From contig CAYNXB010000007.1 of NCBI GenBank assembly GCA_964401045.1, positions 1 through 64,000 of the forward strand: 64,000 nt of DNA. Direction: 5' to 3'. A program made the translations under genes and the position numbers. This document shows, piece after piece, positions 55,450 to 64,000 of the stretch (position 1 is its first letter; every line of letters starts with the position of its first letter). This DNA is from CAYNXB01 sp964401045 (GTDB taxonomy: Bacteria > Pseudomonadota > Alphaproteobacteria > Sphingomonadales > Sphingomonadaceae). A model generated the notes under the pieces. The model was not told the DNA's origin. It worked only from the letters and a program-made list of their open reading frames with translations, and did not search any database.

Positions 55450-57481
55450 CAAGGCTGTCCGGCGTCAGCACCTGCGGCAGTTGCCGCGGTTCCCCGCCCG
55501 GCGGATACCACAAGTAGAGCGGCACCCCGGCAGCGCCGTGCTTCGTAAGGAAGCGCGTGATCGCAGGGTCGCGCCGGGTCCAGTCCCCGACCAGCGCGAC
55601 GACGCCTTCATCCTCGAACGCCTTGCGGGTCGCGTCACGCTCGATCGCGACACTCTCGTTGACTTTGCAGGTCAGGCACCAGTCGGCGGTGAACCACACG
55701 AACACCGGTTTGCCGCTGGCGCGCGCCTCGGCGAGCGCAGCCTCGCTGAATGGCCTGGCCGCGATCACGCCCGCAGTACTCTCCACAGCGCCGGCCGATT
55801 GCAATTGCGGCAGCAGCAACGCGCCGACGCCGATCACCGTGCCAAGGATGAGGGCAACCGGGGCGAGCGCGGACTTCCCCGAACGCTGCCGCTGTCCCGC
55901 GGCGCGCAGGCCGATCAAAAGGGCGAGAGTGAGCGCACCTGCCGCTATGGCGAAGGCATCTCCACCCAGCCGCCACGCCAGCCACAGCAGCGCCAGCGCG
56001 GTCAGGCCCATCGGAATAGCCATGATCTTGCGGAAGGCTTCCATCCACTTGCCGGGCCTGGGTAGCAGCCGGCGCAACGGCGGCACGAAGCCCAGCAGCA
56101 GGAAAGGCAGCGCCAGGCCCAAGCCGAGGGCGGTGAACAGCAGCAGCGCCAGCGGCGTCGGCAACAGCAGCGCCGCACCCATTGCCGCGGCCATGAACGG
56201 CCCGGTGCAAGGCGTGGCCACGAACGCAGCCAGAAGGCCAGTCGCGAAGGCGCCCGCAGGCTTACCCGAACCGGTGAAAGACAGCGAGGGCAGCTCGAAC
56301 AAGCCGGCGAAATTGGCGGTAATCGCCGCCGCGAGCAGCAACAGCGCGAAGACCACCCCCGGTTCCTGCAGCTGGAACGCCCAGCCGATCTCCTCGCCGC
56401 CAGCACGCAACGCCAGCAGCACGCCGCCGAGCGCGACCACCGCCAGGATCACGCCTGCGGTGTAGGCAAGCCCTTCGCGCCGCGCCTGCGATCCTCCTTC
56501 GCCCGCGCGTGCGAGGCTCAACGCCTTGAGACTGAGGATCGGAAACACGCACGGCATGATGTTGAGGATCAAGCCGCCGAGCAGCGCTCCGGCGAGCAAC
56601 AGCCATAGCGGCGTCGTTACCGCCGCGGCCCCGCCTTCCACGGGTTCGCCTCCACTGGGAACCGGGCCCGGGCCGGCTTCGAATGCTACACCGTTGCCCA
56701 CTCCGTCGAGCTGGATGATGCCGGAGATCGCGCCGGGGTCGGTTGCGCCCTTGCGCTGAATCTCGGCGACCAGCACGTTGCCCTGGCGGAAGAACCGTTG
56801 CGGCGCGGCATAATCGACCACACGGTCTTCGCCGACGAAAACGTGCGGGTCCGAAAGCGCGAACGAGGCTGGCAGCGGGATCGCCAGCCGCAGCGTCTTG
56901 TCGGTCAGGGCGAAGGCAGCCTTGCGGTCGAGCGGCGGCGGCAGCGCCGCGCGCCACTTGTCGAATCGGGCATCCGTCGCGCCCGAGCCGCCTACTTTCA
57001 AGCGTAAGGTGAAGGTGCCGCGCTCAGGCACGCAGACTTTGTCGGTGCAGGCGAGCCATTCGGCGTCGAGTTCCAGTGGGACCACGCTTCCGGCGGCGGC
57101 GTTCCGGGGCACTAAGAGCGGCACCAGGACCGCGTAATCGCCTTCGTAGACGTGGTTCATCAGCCCCGCGATCACGAGGCGCTGCGGCACCGGATAACGC
57201 GGCGCACCCGCCTCCCAACCGGGAGGCAGCTGCCATTGAAGGCGCATGCCGTAACCGGCATCCCCGGGGTTGGACCAGTAGCCGTGCCAGCCCGGCTGGG
57301 GCGTGAAGTGGATCGCCAGCTCGGTCGGCTCGCCCGGTATTGCCGGCCCTTCGGCGACCAGCTCGGCGGCGATGTGGTTGTCGCCTGCGGGCACTTGCGC
57401 ACTGGCAGGGCTGACAAACGCCAGCAGCAGCAGGGCGGCGGCAACGAGAGCCTGGAACAACCGTATCGTGCTTGCGCGCAT
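55412..57481 (-). CDS. DsbD-like thiol:disulfide reductase (ScsB/DsbD family)
   Basis: 689 residues. Signal peptide ending SPASAQ; periplasmic N-domain with a CTDKVC pair (about Cys144/Cys149), membrane domain of about eight helices with CVFPILSLKA and TPCTGPFMAAAMG (the two membrane cysteines), and a C-terminal thioredoxin domain with ADWCLTCKV (about Cys600/603). It carries electrons from cytoplasmic thioredoxin to periplasmic thiols. The ATG at 57481 is preceded by a start on the opposite strand 28 bases away. Confidence 0.9.
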   Translation of the reverse strand: MRASTIRLFQALVAAALLLLAFVSPASAQVPAGDNHIAAELVAEGPAIPGEPTELAIHFTPQPGWHGYWSNPGDAGYGMRLQWQLPPGWEAGAPRYPVPQRLVIAGLMNHVYEGDYAVLVPLLVPRNAAAGSVVPLELDAEWLACTDKVCVPERGTFTLRLKVGGSGATDARFDKWRAALPPPLDRKAAFALTDKTLRLAIPLPASFALSDPHVFVGEDRVVDYAAPQRFFRQGNVLVAEIQRKGATDPGAISGIIQLDGVGNGVAFEAGPGPVPSGGEPVEGGAAAVTTPLWLLLAGALLGGLILNIMPCVFPILSLKALSLARAGEGGSQARREGLAYTAGVILAVVALGGVLLALRAGGEEIGWAFQLQEPGVVFALLLLAAAITANFAGLFELPSLSFTGSGKPAGAFATGLLAAFVATPCTGPFMAAAMGAALLLPTPLALLLFTALGLGLALPFLLLGFVPPLRRLLPRPGKWMEAFRKIMAIPMGLTALALLWLAWRLGGDAFAIAAGALTLALLIGLRAAGQRQRSGKSALAPVALILGTVIGVGALLLPQLQSAGAVESTAGVIAARPFSEAALAEARASGKPVFVWFTADWCLTCKVNESVAIERDATRKAFEDEGVVALVGDWTRRDPAITRFLTKHGAAGVPLYLWYPPGGEPRQLPQVLTPDSLVNLAKQAGAGPA

Positions 57482-57509
57482 GGTGGAGCAGGTCCTAGGG
57501 ATCGGCCCT

Positions 57510-58724
57510 ATGGCGGACAAGCGCGATCTCCTCATCCTCGGCGGCGGGCTCGTCGGCATAGCCCTCGCCCTGGCCGCGGCCAGGAAAGGCTTCTCGAGCC
57601 ATGTCGTCGACCGGGCCGACCCGGCCGAGTTGACCGCCGAAGGCTTCGACGGCCGGGCGAGCGCGATCTCGACCGCGAGCTGGAACCTGTTCGCCAACAT
57701 AGGTCTTGCCGCACGGCTCGAGCCGCATGGCTGCCCGATCGGGCGCATCGCCGTTTCGGACGGCATGCGCCCTGGACGCATCGATTTCGTGCCCGAACAG
57801 GAGGAAGGTTCGCTTGGGCGGATGTTCGCCAACCGTCAGTTGCGCCTCGCGCTGTTCGAAGCCGCGCGTGAGGAGCCGCTGATCGCGTGGCATTCGAAGG
57901 CCGCGGTCATCGACCGGATGCGGGGCGAATATGGCGTTTCGGCCACACTGGCTGACGGTCAGGTGTTCGAAGCCCTGCTGATGGTCGGCTGCGAAGGACG
58001 CGCCTCGCCTACCCGCGAGGACGCCGGGATCGCGGTCGCCAAGTGGGATTACAAGCACCGCGCGGTGATCACCGGCCTCACGCATTCCAGGCCCCACGAT
58101 GGCGTGGCATGGGAAATCTTCTACCCCGCCGGCCCCTTCGCCACCCTGCCGCTGCTCGATAGCTCGAGCGGCGAGCACCGCAGTGCGCTCGTGTGGACGG
58201 TGAGCGAGAAGGATGCGGCCGGTGTCCTCGCGCTGTCGGATCGCGCGTTCCTTGCCGAAGTTCGGAAGCGCATGCACGGCGTGTTTGGCGAAGTTGCTCT
58301 CGATGGTCCGCGCGCCTCATTCCCGCTCGGCTTTCACCACACCGCGAAGATCACCGCGCACCGCCTCGCGCTAGCGGGCGATTCGGCGCACGGCATCCAC
58401 CCGATCGCCGGCCAGGGGCTCAACCTCGGCTTGCGCGATGTCGGCGCGCTGGTCGAAGTTCTCGCCGACGGCGCCCGCCTCGGCCTCGAGCCCGGCGATG
58501 CGCAACTGCTCGCGCGCTATGAACGCTGGCGCGGGCTCGACAGCTTCATGGTCGCGCTCGCGACCGATGGACTCACGCGCCTGTTCGGCATTCCTGGCCG
58601 GCTGCCCTCGGCGGTCCGCCGGCTCGGCATGGCAGGCGTTCAGCGCAGCCCACTGCTCAAACGCTGGTTCATGGATGAGGCGCGGGGGATGAGCGGCAAG
58701 CTCCCCGCGTTGCTGCAAGACTAG
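57510..58724 (+). CDS. UbiH/UbiF/VisC-family FAD-dependent hydroxylase
   Basis: 404 residues from the ATG at 57510. Rossmann loop LLILGGGLVGIALALAAA; DG motif region in MVGCEGRASPTRED; FAD-phosphate motif LALAGDSAHGIHPIAGQGLNLGLRDV. These enzymes hydroxylate the ubiquinone ring during biosynthesis, using O2 and NAD(P)H. Which ring position cannot be read. It overlaps the following antisense gene end by four bases. Confidence 0.9.
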   Translation: MADKRDLLILGGGLVGIALALAAARKGFSSHVVDRADPAELTAEGFDGRASAISTASWNLFANIGLAARLEPHGCPIGRIAVSDGMRPGRIDFVPEQEEGSLGRMFANRQLRLALFEAAREEPLIAWHSKAAVIDRMRGEYGVSATLADGQVFEALLMVGCEGRASPTREDAGIAVAKWDYKHRAVITGLTHSRPHDGVAWEIFYPAGPFATLPLLDSSSGEHRSALVWTVSEKDAAGVLALSDRAFLAEVRKRMHGVFGEVALDGPRASFPLGFHHTAKITAHRLALAGDSAHGIHPIAGQGLNLGLRDVGALVEVLADGARLGLEPGDAQLLARYERWRGLDSFMVALATDGLTRLFGIPGRLPSAVRRLGMAGVQRSPLLKRWFMDEARGMSGKLPALLQD

Positions 58725-59623
58725 CGGCCGGCCGCCGGGCTCATCTGCTCCACCCGATTGCCGGCCCCGTCGCGCAGCTGGCGCGGCTCGAGGATCGCGG
58801 TGGTCTCGATCAGGTCGAGCGCGCGCTGCGCCCGGGAATAGCGTTCGGCATCCTCGATCCACGCCTGCGCTTCGGCGGCGTTCGGAAGATGGCGTACTTC
58901 GGCAACCGCGATGTCGATGCGCCCGCTTTCCAGGAATAGCCGCGCGCGCTCGAGCCGCCGCTCGGGCTGCGGCGAAGGCAGGCTTTCGCGGCGCACGATG
59001 AACAGCGCGCTGAGTTCGCGTTTGAAGGATTGCAGCGCGTTCTCATCCTTCGGATTCCGGGCAAGCCGCGGTGCGAGGCCTTCGAGCCGGGCGAGGAGCT
59101 GATCGAGCGTGATCGGATCTTCCGCCGCCTGGATCACCGTCTTGACGGCATTGGGCCGGGCGTCGCCAAACCGGAGGTTCAGCTGATCTGCGAGATAGCC
59201 GAGCGGCGCCCCGCGTTCGAGGGCGCGGCGCGTGGCGAACGCGATGAGCAGCCCTTCGGCGCGTGCGGCATTGCCGGCCGCGGCCTGCGCCTGCAGGTCG
59301 AGCCGCGCGAGACGCTGCTCCATCGCGGCGACACGCTGGTCGATCCCGCCCTGCTGCTCACTTACACGGTCGAGCGCCTGGGCGGCGCGATCCGCGGACT
59401 CGATATCGATCGACACGGGCGATGGCGACGGTTGAGCGGCAGCCAGCGCGGCAGGCGCCGCCTCCTCGCCGGCCGGGGTGCCGAAATCGAAATCCGTGCG
59501 CCAGATGACGACGGCGGCAACGGCGATTCCCAACAGGAACGCGGCCATGGCGATGACCAGCAGGGTGCGCACCCTGCCGCTGGCAGCGTTCGTTGGCGAG
59601 CTCGAATAGATATCCTCAGCCAT
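58721..59623 (-). CDS. Mic60/mitofilin-like membrane coiled-coil protein
   Basis: 300 residues from the ATG at 59623, which shares a base with the hemD stop. One membrane helix (TLLVIAMAAFLLGIAVAAVVIW, about 21-42), a linker, a coiled coil (LDRVSEQQGGIDQRVAAMEQRLARLD), then a helical domain with RRALERGAPLGYLADQL and a C-terminal LESGRIDIAVAEVRHLP followed by AWIEDAERYSRAQRALDL. This end resembles the mitofilin signature. Alphaproteobacterial Mic60 homologues usually sit beside hem genes, as here. Role in membrane shaping is inferred. Confidence 0.72.
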   Translation of the reverse strand: MAEDIYSSSPTNAASGRVRTLLVIAMAAFLLGIAVAAVVIWRTDFDFGTPAGEEAAPAALAAAQPSPSPVSIDIESADRAAQALDRVSEQQGGIDQRVAAMEQRLARLDLQAQAAAGNAARAEGLLIAFATRRALERGAPLGYLADQLNLRFGDARPNAVKTVIQAAEDPITLDQLLARLEGLAPRLARNPKDENALQSFKRELSALFIVRRESLPSPQPERRLERARLFLESGRIDIAVAEVRHLPNAAEAQAWIEDAERYSRAQRALDLIETTAILEPRQLRDGAGNRVEQMSPAAGR

Positions 59624-60312
59624 CACGGCGCGAAATGGCACATGTCCCGCGCCAGCGCCAGTAGTGCGGCATCGGTGGACGCGGGGGCTGTCTGGACGGC
59701 TTGCCAGCCATGGCCTGCGGCCTCGGCGATCCGCGGTGCGAGCGCGATCAGAACAATACCAGAACGTTCCACGCCCAGCCGATCGCACTCAGACGCGAAG
59801 TGGCGGGCAGCCGCCCCGGAATGGAGCATGACTACTGCCCCCGCTCCCAGCGTCACCGCGAGGCTGCCGGGCATAGGCTGCGCAACACTCGCGTAATCGA
59901 CGCGCGTCACTAGCTCGATGCCGGCAGGTGCGGTCACCCGCACGTGCTCCTCACCGGCAAGCCGCAGCAGCCGCAGCGATTGTCCGGCCAATCCATCCAG
60001 CAGATTCTGGAGTCCGCCCTCGCCGGTTTGGGCAATCTGGAACCCCGCCTCCCGGGCAGCCTGCGCGGTGCTTTCCCCCACGGCATAGACCGGCTTTTCG
60101 CGAAAAGCGTCGAGAGGATCGCCGCCGTGCCGAATGGCGTTCGCGCTGCCGATCAGCAGCGCATCGATCCGGTCGGGAGCGGGGGCCTCCCACCGACGCG
60201 ACTCGATGACGAACATCGGCGCCGTAACCGTTGAAATGCCGATCTTCTCCGCCTCGGCAGCAGTCACCGCCAAACCGGGCTCTGGCCGGACTATTACCAC
60301 GGCAGAGGTCAA
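59623..60312 (-). CDS. hemD: Uroporphyrinogen-III synthase
   Basis: Cyclises hydroxymethylbilane, inverting ring D. 229 residues from a TTG that overlaps the hemC stop (TTGA); homologues likewise start T-S-A-V-V-I-V-R-P. The family is divergent; AVYAVGESTAQAAREAGF-like and LIGSANAIRHGG, LLRLAGEEH and VVMLHSGAAARHF fit the two-domain HEM4 fold. Placement between hemC and the mitofilin-like gene supports the call. Confidence 0.88.
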   Translation of the reverse strand: MTSAVVIVRPEPGLAVTAAEAEKIGISTVTAPMFVIESRRWEAPAPDRIDALLIGSANAIRHGGDPLDAFREKPVYAVGESTAQAAREAGFQIAQTGEGGLQNLLDGLAGQSLRLLRLAGEEHVRVTAPAGIELVTRVDYASVAQPMPGSLAVTLGAGAVVMLHSGAAARHFASECDRLGVERSGIVLIALAPRIAEAAGHGWQAVQTAPASTDAALLALARDMCHFAP

Positions 60313-61238
60313 CGCGGCCCCGTGAAATGCACGGCGATGGCAGGCACGGCGCGCGCCAGGAGGTCGTGCGCCAGCCGCCTCGGCCCTTCTTCGTCCCCGG
60401 CACGAAATGTCGCCGTGCCTTCGACCCGTTCCGCCCCATCGGGACTGAACAGGACCGCCCGCAGGGCAATCTCGCCCTCGCCGCCATCGCTTACCACAGC
60501 GATCGGGCTGTGGCAGGTGCCACCCAGCGCGGCGAGCAAGGCACGCTCGCCATCGACTTGCGCGCGGCTGGGTGCGTGGCCGATCGCCGCAAGCCACTCA
60601 TGCGCCTGCGCATCACCGGCGCGGCACTCGATACCGATCGCTCCTTGGGACGGCGCCGATAGCCATTCATCGAGGCTAAGCGGATGGCCGACACCCTTCC
60701 TGCCCAGCCGTTCGAGCCCAGCCGCGGCCAGGAATGTCGCGTCGGCCTCGCCCGCCGCCAGCCGCGCCAGCCGTGTATCGACGTTCCCGCGGAAGGTGAC
60801 CACGCGGCAGTCGGGGCGCGCGTGGAGCAACTGGGCGGCGCGGCGCGGCGCGCTGGTCCCTACCACCGCCCCCTCGGGCAGCGCGTTGATCGAGGCCGCG
60901 CCGATCAGCACGTCGCGCACGTCGGCACGCGGCAGCACCGCGGCGAGCGCGATCTGCGCCGGGCGCAACGTCTCGACGTCTTTCATCGAATGCACCGCCG
61001 CATCGATCCGCCCTTCGACAAGCCAGCCGTCGAGCTCCTTGGTCCACAGCGCCTTGCCGCCGATCTCCGCAAGCGGACGATCCTGCACGCGGTCGCCGCT
61101 TGCCACCACCGGCACCACCTCCACCGCGCTCTCCTCCCACCCATGCGCCGCGCACAGGCGCGCGCGCGTTTCTTCGGCTTGCGCCAGTGCGAGGGGCGAA
61201 CGGCGGGTGCCGAGGCGAAATGGCATGGGGTCAGGCAT
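60309..61238 (-). CDS. hemC: Porphobilinogen deaminase (hydroxymethylbilane synthase)
   Basis: Builds the linear tetrapyrrole. 309 residues from the ATG at 61238 (ATG 61226 also in frame). FRLGTRRSPLALAQAE near the N-terminus, VHSMKDVET, GTSAPRRAAQLL and FRGNVDTRLARL are the standard motifs. Cys242 in LGGTCHSPIAV is the dipyrromethane cofactor attachment site, the same number as in E. coli. It diverges from tsaD with 49 bases between starts. Confidence 0.97.
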   Translation of the reverse strand: MPDPMPFRLGTRRSPLALAQAEETRARLCAAHGWEESAVEVVPVVASGDRVQDRPLAEIGGKALWTKELDGWLVEGRIDAAVHSMKDVETLRPAQIALAAVLPRADVRDVLIGAASINALPEGAVVGTSAPRRAAQLLHARPDCRVVTFRGNVDTRLARLAAGEADATFLAAAGLERLGRKGVGHPLSLDEWLSAPSQGAIGIECRAGDAQAHEWLAAIGHAPSRAQVDGERALLAALGGTCHSPIAVVSDGGEGEIALRAVLFSPDGAERVEGTATFRAGDEEGPRRLAHDLLARAVPAIAVHFTGPR

Positions 61239-61287
61239 CGCGGTGCGCCTTGCTCTAAGCCGCAATTGCGGCCAGTTAAACCCTCGC

Positions 61288-62322
61288 ATGACGGTCGTTC
61301 TCGGAATCGAAAGCAGCTGCGATGAAACCGCGGCGGCGCTGGTGACTGCCGACCGGCGGATCATTGCCCAGCGGATCGCCTCGCAGGACGAGGCGCACAG
61401 GCCTTATGGTGGCGTGGTGCCGGAGATCGCCGCGCGCGCGCACGCCGAGAAGCTGGCCCCTCTGATCGCGGAAGTGCTGGACGAGGCCGGGATGCGCCTC
61501 GACCAGGTCGATGCGGTCGCGGCAACCGCCGGGCCAGGGCTGATCGGCGGCGTGATGGTCGGCCTCGTTACTGCCAAGGCGCTGGCGATGGCGAGCGCCA
61601 AACCGCTGATGGCGATCAATCACCTGGAAGGCCATGCACTGTCGCCACGGCTCGCCGATGCGGCGCTCGAGTTTCCCTATGCCTTGCTGCTGGTTTCCGG
61701 CGGCCATTGCCAGGTGCTGCGGGTCGAGGGCGTCGGCCAGTACCGCCGCCTCGCAACGACGATCGACGATGCGCTGGGAGAAGCGTTCGACAAGTCGGCG
61801 AAGATTCTCGGGCTCGGCTATCCCGGTGGCCCGGCGGTCGAGCGGCTGGCGCGTGAGGGCGATCCGCGGGCGGTGCCCCTGCCCCGCCCGCTGCTTGGCA
61901 GCAGCGAGCCACACTTCTCCTTCGCGGGGCTCAAGAGCGCGGTGCTGCGCGCCAAGCAATCGGGCGCGCATGCCGATGCCGATATAGCAGCCAGTTTCCA
62001 GCAGGCGGCGATCGAGTGCGTGGTCGACCGGACCCGCCGCGCGCTGACGGACATGGGCGGCGTGACCGCTCTGGTTGCAGCAGGCGGCGTGGCTGCCAAT
62101 GCCGCCATTCGTGCCGCGCTCGAGGATCTTGCCGGCGAGTTCGGCTTGCGCTTCGCCGCTCCGCCAATGGCGCTGTGCACCGATAACGCGGCGATGATTG
62201 CCTGGGCGGGGATCGAACGCCTCGGCCAGGGCGCGTCCGATCCGCTCGATATCGCCGCCCGCCCGCGCTGGCCGCTCGATCCCACCGCCGAGCCCGTGCG
62301 TGGCGCTGGATACAAGGCGTAA
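61288..62322 (+). CDS. tsaD: tRNA threonylcarbamoyladenosine transferase TsaD
   Basis: Adds threonylcarbamoyl to A37 of ANN-decoding tRNAs with TsaB and TsaE. 344 residues from the ATG at 61288. LGIESSCDETAAALV at the N-terminus, metal ligands His112 and His116 in INHLEGHALSPR, LLLVSGGHCQVL, and late LCTDNAAMIAWAG (Asp ligand). It heads tsaD-gpsA-flippase on the plus strand. Confidence 0.97.
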   Translation: MTVVLGIESSCDETAAALVTADRRIIAQRIASQDEAHRPYGGVVPEIAARAHAEKLAPLIAEVLDEAGMRLDQVDAVAATAGPGLIGGVMVGLVTAKALAMASAKPLMAINHLEGHALSPRLADAALEFPYALLLVSGGHCQVLRVEGVGQYRRLATTIDDALGEAFDKSAKILGLGYPGGPAVERLAREGDPRAVPLPRPLLGSSEPHFSFAGLKSAVLRAKQSGAHADADIAASFQQAAIECVVDRTRRALTDMGGVTALVAAGGVAANAAIRAALEDLAGEFGLRFAAPPMALCTDNAAMIAWAGIERLGQGASDPLDIAARPRWPLDPTAEPVRGAGYKA

Positions 62323-62334
62323 GGTCGTGGACAC

Positions 62335-63324
62335 GTGAACGAACTTGGGGTGATCGGAGGCGGCGCCTGGGGCACGGCGCTGGCGCAGATGCTCGCGTCC
62401 GACGGGCGCGGCGTGTGGCTATGGGCGCGCGAGGCGAACGTGGTGGAGGAGATCAACCGCGCCCACCGCAACAGCCTGTTCCTGCCCTCCGCAGAGCTGT
62501 CCGCCGCGATCCGCGCGACCGGGAATCTCGCCGATGTCGCCACGTGCTCGGCGCTGCTGGTCGTCACGCCCGCGCAGCACACCCGTGCCACGCTTGCGGC
62601 CTTGCCGGGCTTCACGGGCGATCTCGTGTTGTGCAGCAAGGGCATCGAAGAAGGCAGCGGCAGCTTTATGAGCGAAGTGGCACGCGCTGCGCAGCCCCAG
62701 GCGCAGCTCGCGGTGCTTTCCGGCCCGACCTTCGCGCACGAAGTCGCCGCCGGCCTGCCGACCGCGGTCACGCTGGCCTGCGCGGGCGGCGAGGCGCAGT
62801 GGGCGCGCCTTTCCGCGGCCATCGCCCGGCCGGGTTTCCGCCCTTATTTCTCCGATGACCTGGTGGGTGCCGAGATCGGCGGAGCTGTGAAAAATGTGCT
62901 CGCCATCGCTTGCGGTGTGGTCGCCGGCCTCGGACTTGGCGAGAACGCCCGGGCGGCCCTGATCGCACGCGGGTACGCCGAAATGCTGCGCTTCGGCGAG
63001 GCGCTCGGGGCGCGGGGGGAGACCCTGGCCGGGCTGTGCGGCCTCGGCGACCTCGTGTTGACCTGTTCCTCGACTTCGAGCCGCAACTTCTCGCTCGGCA
63101 AGGCGCTCGGCGAAGGCGCCGACCCGCGCTCGCTCGCGGCCAATCGCACCACTGTTGCCGAAGGGGCATTCACTGCTCCGGTTCTGGCCGCAAAGGCCGA
63201 GGCCCTTGGCATCGCGATGCCGATCGTCGATGCGGTCGACCGGCTGCTGCGGGGCGCCCCGGCCGGCGAGATCGTCAGCAGCCTGCTCGCTCGCCCGCTC
63301 ACCGCGGAAGGCGGTGCATCGTGA
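62335..63324 (+). CDS. gpsA: Glycerol-3-phosphate dehydrogenase (NAD(P)+)
   Basis: Makes sn-glycerol 3-phosphate for phospholipids. 329 residues starting at GTG, 12 bases after tsaD. GVIGGGAWGTALAQML is the coenzyme loop, LSGPTFAHEVAAG and the catalytic-Lys region GGAVKNVLAIACGV follow, and GLCGLGDLVLTCSSTSSRNF is a family signature. Its stop overlaps the next gene start (GTGA). Confidence 0.97.
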   Translation: MNELGVIGGGAWGTALAQMLASDGRGVWLWAREANVVEEINRAHRNSLFLPSAELSAAIRATGNLADVATCSALLVVTPAQHTRATLAALPGFTGDLVLCSKGIEEGSGSFMSEVARAAQPQAQLAVLSGPTFAHEVAAGLPTAVTLACAGGEAQWARLSAAIARPGFRPYFSDDLVGAEIGGAVKNVLAIACGVVAGLGLGENARAALIARGYAEMLRFGEALGARGETLAGLCGLGDLVLTCSSTSSRNFSLGKALGEGADPRSLAANRTTVAEGAFTAPVLAAKAEALGIAMPIVDAVDRLLRGAPAGEIVSSLLARPLTAEGGAS

Positions 63325-64000
63325 AGGCCGAGTCCGAACGCCGCGAACAGAGCGACATCGCCGCGCTTGCCCGCGGCGGGCGGACAAATTTCTACGGTTT
63401 CCTGCTGCGGCTCGCCGCGCGGCTGCCGTTCCTGTTCATCGCCGGCCGTCTGTACGGCGCCGAGGAGCTCGGCGTGTTCGCCTCCGCCGTGGTGGTGCTC
63501 GAGCTGGTCAGCCAGCTCGGTACGATGGGCCAGAAGCGTGGCCTGGCTCAACAGCTCTCGGCTGAAACGCAGGAGCCCGCGCACGCGATCGCCGATTCGC
63601 TGGTGCTGAGCCTGATCAGCGCGACGATACTCTGCGTGCTGCTGTGGCTGTTCCCGCTGCCGATGTTCCCGAGCGGCGAGGAGGACCAGATCGAGCGGCT
63701 GATGCCGCTGGCGCTTATCCCCTATTGCCTCACCGACGTCGGACTGGCGGCGCTCGCCTACCGCTACGACGTCGGCTCGACCGTGTGGGCGCGCGCCATT
63801 GTCGAGCCCTGGGTGATCTCGTTGACGGCTCTCGCGGCGTTCTACCTAATTCCCGAAAGCGGCCTCGCGATTGCCTATCTAGCATCGATATTCGCCGCCG
63901 CGCTGTTCACCTTCGTGCCGCTGATACGCAATTACGGCTTGCCACGCGGCTGGCACCCCGATCCCGCGCGGATCTGGCGTCTCGCCATTCGCAATGCGCC
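63321..64000 (+). CDS. Polysaccharide/lipopolysaccharide flippase family protein (partial, 3' cut)
   Basis: Begins at a GTG overlapping the gpsA stop and runs out of the window after 226 residues without a stop. A short cytoplasmic N-terminus (SERREQSDIAALARGGRTNFYG) leads to hydrophobic helices (FLLRLAARLPFLFIAGRLYGAEELGVFASAVV) in the pattern of Wzx-type MATE/MOP flippases. It would translocate lipid-linked glycans across the inner membrane; the substrate is unknown. Only about half of the expected protein is visible. Confidence 0.75.
   Translation, partial: MKAESERREQSDIAALARGGRTNFYGFLLRLAARLPFLFIAGRLYGAEELGVFASAVVVLELVSQLGTMGQKRGLAQQLSAETQEPAHAIADSLVLSLISATILCVLLWLFPLPMFPSGEEDQIERLMPLALIPYCLTDVGLAALAYRYDVGSTVWARAIVEPWVISLTALAAFYLIPESGLAIAYLASIFAAALFTFVPLIRNYGLPRGWHPDPARIWRLAIRNA

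Overview
The window is a GC-rich, gene-dense chromosomal segment of an alphaproteobacterium. The best fit is the order Sphingomonadales, probably an Erythrobacteraceae-like lineage. This rests on family-level recognition and gene order: ate-tamA-tamB, argS-SPOR, nagZ-scpA-scpB-tatABC, ispH-thrB-rnhA, a tad/cpa pilus locus, a long TonB-dependent receptor, and hemC-hemD followed by a membrane coiled-coil protein. No tRNA, rRNA, CRISPR array, insertion sequence or prophage was seen. A run of ten Ns inside uvrB shows that the sequence comes from a scaffolded draft assembly.

Layout. Positions 1-3578 hold the end of glnB, glnA with its terminator, an amino-acid permease and a lone phage-type lysozyme. 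Positions 3572-10765 hold the tamB, tamA and ate cluster on the minus strand. Positions 10903-14852 hold threonine ammonia-lyase, diverging from a beta-hydroxyacid dehydrogenase that is coupled to a YtcJ-like amidohydrolase. Positions 14924-18843 form the nagZ-scpAB-tatABC operon. Positions 18912-19963 are a divergent azoR/HxlR pair with a repeated motif between them. Positions 19973-26351 carry argS-SPOR, a lipoprotein, ispH-thrB-rnhA and a cold-shock gene. Positions 26484-28588 carry a D-amino-acid dehydrogenase-like flavoprotein and a hydrolase that appears to start at ATT.

Positions 28687-35995 are a tad/cpa pilus locus (cpaA, B, C, D, E, tadB, tadC) in which the expected cpaF ATPase gene is missing. 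Positions 36041-43400 carry a MarR regulator, mtnP, an SDR dehydrogenase, a TonB receptor and a ClC channel. Positions 43440-46019 are clpB with a good sigma-32-type promoter.

Positions 46152-51932 are the most unusual part. An Anbu (proteasome-like) peptidase, a transglutaminase, an alpha-E protein and a circularly permuted ATP-grasp protein lie in a row on one strand. They are flanked by a LuxR-type regulator with a degenerate receiver and by an alpha/beta hydrolase. This gene association is known from comparative genomics, but its substrate is not established. Positions 51991-64000 return to housekeeping genes: a DUF3617 lipoprotein, uvrB, a DsbD-like reductase, a UbiH-family hydroxylase, a Mic60/mitofilin-like protein with hemD and hemC, tsaD, gpsA and the start of a polysaccharide flippase.

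Genes are packed with many stop/start overlaps (TGATG, ATGA, GTGA and, three times, TTGA), so translational coupling is probably widespread. A family of palindromic dispersed repeats sits in three intergenic gaps.
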